Source of the DNA: Nitrospirota bacterium
Lineage (GTDB): Bacteria; Nitrospirota; Thermodesulfovibrionia; Thermodesulfovibrionales; Dissulfurispiraceae
Length of the DNA stretch: 64,000 bases
Direction of reading: 5' to 3'
Assembly: GCA_015233365.1 (NCBI GenBank)
Contig: JADFXU010000007.1
Coordinates: 16,691-80,690, forward strand
Shown: one piece after another, positions 63,722 to 64,000 of the stretch
Layout of the letters: each line of letters opens with the position of its first letter
Numbering within the stretch: position 1 is the first letter of the stretch
Position numbers and translations under genes: made by a program
Notes under the pieces: generated by a model
What the model saw: only the letters and a program-made list of their open reading frames with translations
Databases searched by the model: none
Told to the model about the DNA's origin: nothing

Positions 63722-64000
63722 ATGATCACTGAACTTAAAGATATCAGGAGCAGCGTAAGAAGCAAAACAAACGTGCGTGAATACTTCAGGCTTAACGACC
63801 GTATAAAAATCGCAGTCCGGACAATAAAGATGATTTTTGAGGACAAAATCACTGGTGAGACTAAAATTGAAAGAACGGGAGAGATTGCTGAACACGTTAC
63901 CTTAGACATCAGTGCAGGCGGGTTGCAGTTTTTCTCAAGGGAGCATTATCGCGATAATATGCATTTGGAGATTACCTTATATTTTAAACAGACCGATCCT
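63722..64000 (+). CDS. PilZ-domain protein (3' end beyond the window)
   Basis: 93 codons are visible, open to the window edge. The PilZ c-di-GMP-binding signature is present: YFRLNDRIKIAV contains RxxxR (~21-25) and LDISAGGLQFFS contains DxSxxG (~67-72), followed by beta-strand segments. GGGAG precedes the ATG at good spacing. It binds c-di-GMP and probably acts on motility or surface attachment, which suits the motAB and HD-GYP genes upstream. Transcription is predicted from a sigma-54 promoter with a conserved upstream element. The C-terminal domain is not visible. Confidence 0.85.
   Translation, partial: MITELKDIRSSVRSKTNVREYFRLNDRIKIAVRTIKMIFEDKITGETKIERTGEIAEHVTLDISAGGLQFFSREHYRDNMHLEITLYFKQTDP

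Overview
The window looks like chromosomal DNA of a diderm (Gram-negative) bacterium. CMP-Kdo synthetase, apolipoprotein N-acyltransferase, a NodT-type outer-membrane lipoprotein and an FtsE/FtsX/EnvC module all imply an outer membrane. Many two-component proteins, sigma-54 promoters, HD-GYP and PilZ proteins, MotAB, GTP-type PEP carboxykinase, an FNR/DNR-like site and anaerobe-style cysteine-rich and molybdo-enzyme traces fit a Nitrospirota- or Desulfobacterota-like anaerobe. That placement is inference; there is no rRNA, tRNA or CRISPR array that I could find.

Layout. 1-4.8 kb: end of ftsE, ftsX, a degenerate-LytM EnvC-like activator, a CtpA-type S41 protease, then a DnaQ-like exonuclease. 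4.8-7.7 kb: decayed accessory DNA (molybdopterin-oxidoreductase tail, PIN-toxin tail), a small ORF/nucleotidyltransferase pair, and a sigma-54-driven His-rich protein. 7.7-12.6 kb: a MacA/MacB/NodT tripartite efflux operon on the minus strand. 12.7-18.7 kb: two kinases, uvrC and a class A penicillin-binding protein, separated by long inverted repeats. 18.9-23.6 kb: parA-parB, a response regulator, a soluble histidine kinase, and a divergent receiver-less sigma-54 activator followed by a small Gly/His-rich protein with its own sigma-54-type promoter. 23.7-32.8 kb: SGNH hydrolase, ftsH, a B12-type radical SAM/type III polyketide synthase operon, pyrG, kdsB, lnt. 32.9-39.4 kb: prfB with its programmed frameshift, then dnaA-dnaN-gyrB, so the replication origin is probably close by.

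39.3-47.3 kb is an accessory island. It starts with a duplicated 113-bp gyrB 3' end that brackets a HEPN/MNT pair. A minus-strand restriction locus follows (Vsr, an unknown partner, a large GHKL/MORC-like ATPase, an NgoMIV-like endonuclease, a C5-cytosine methyltransferase), then an excisionase-like HTH protein and a collapsed HigB-HigA module. The block is visibly more AT-rich than its flanks.

47.4-54.2 kb: a VTT-family membrane protein, a receiver-kinase protein lacking the usual phospho-acceptor His, exported isochorismatase-like and sensor-like proteins, a Cys-rich protein with an FNR-like site, ubiX and a divergent P1B-type metal ATPase. 54.2-59.5 kb: site-2 protease, trpS, pckG and an unknown 569-residue protein with kinase-like motifs. 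59.5-64 kb: motA-motB, HD-GYP phosphodiesterase, receiver protein and a truncated PilZ gene, a coherent c-di-GMP/motility block. The region upstream of the PilZ gene is a near-copy of the region upstream of the His-rich protein gene 56 kb away. That paired, sigma-54-linked control element, the gyrB-end duplication and the restriction locus with the MORC-like ATPase are the most interesting features.
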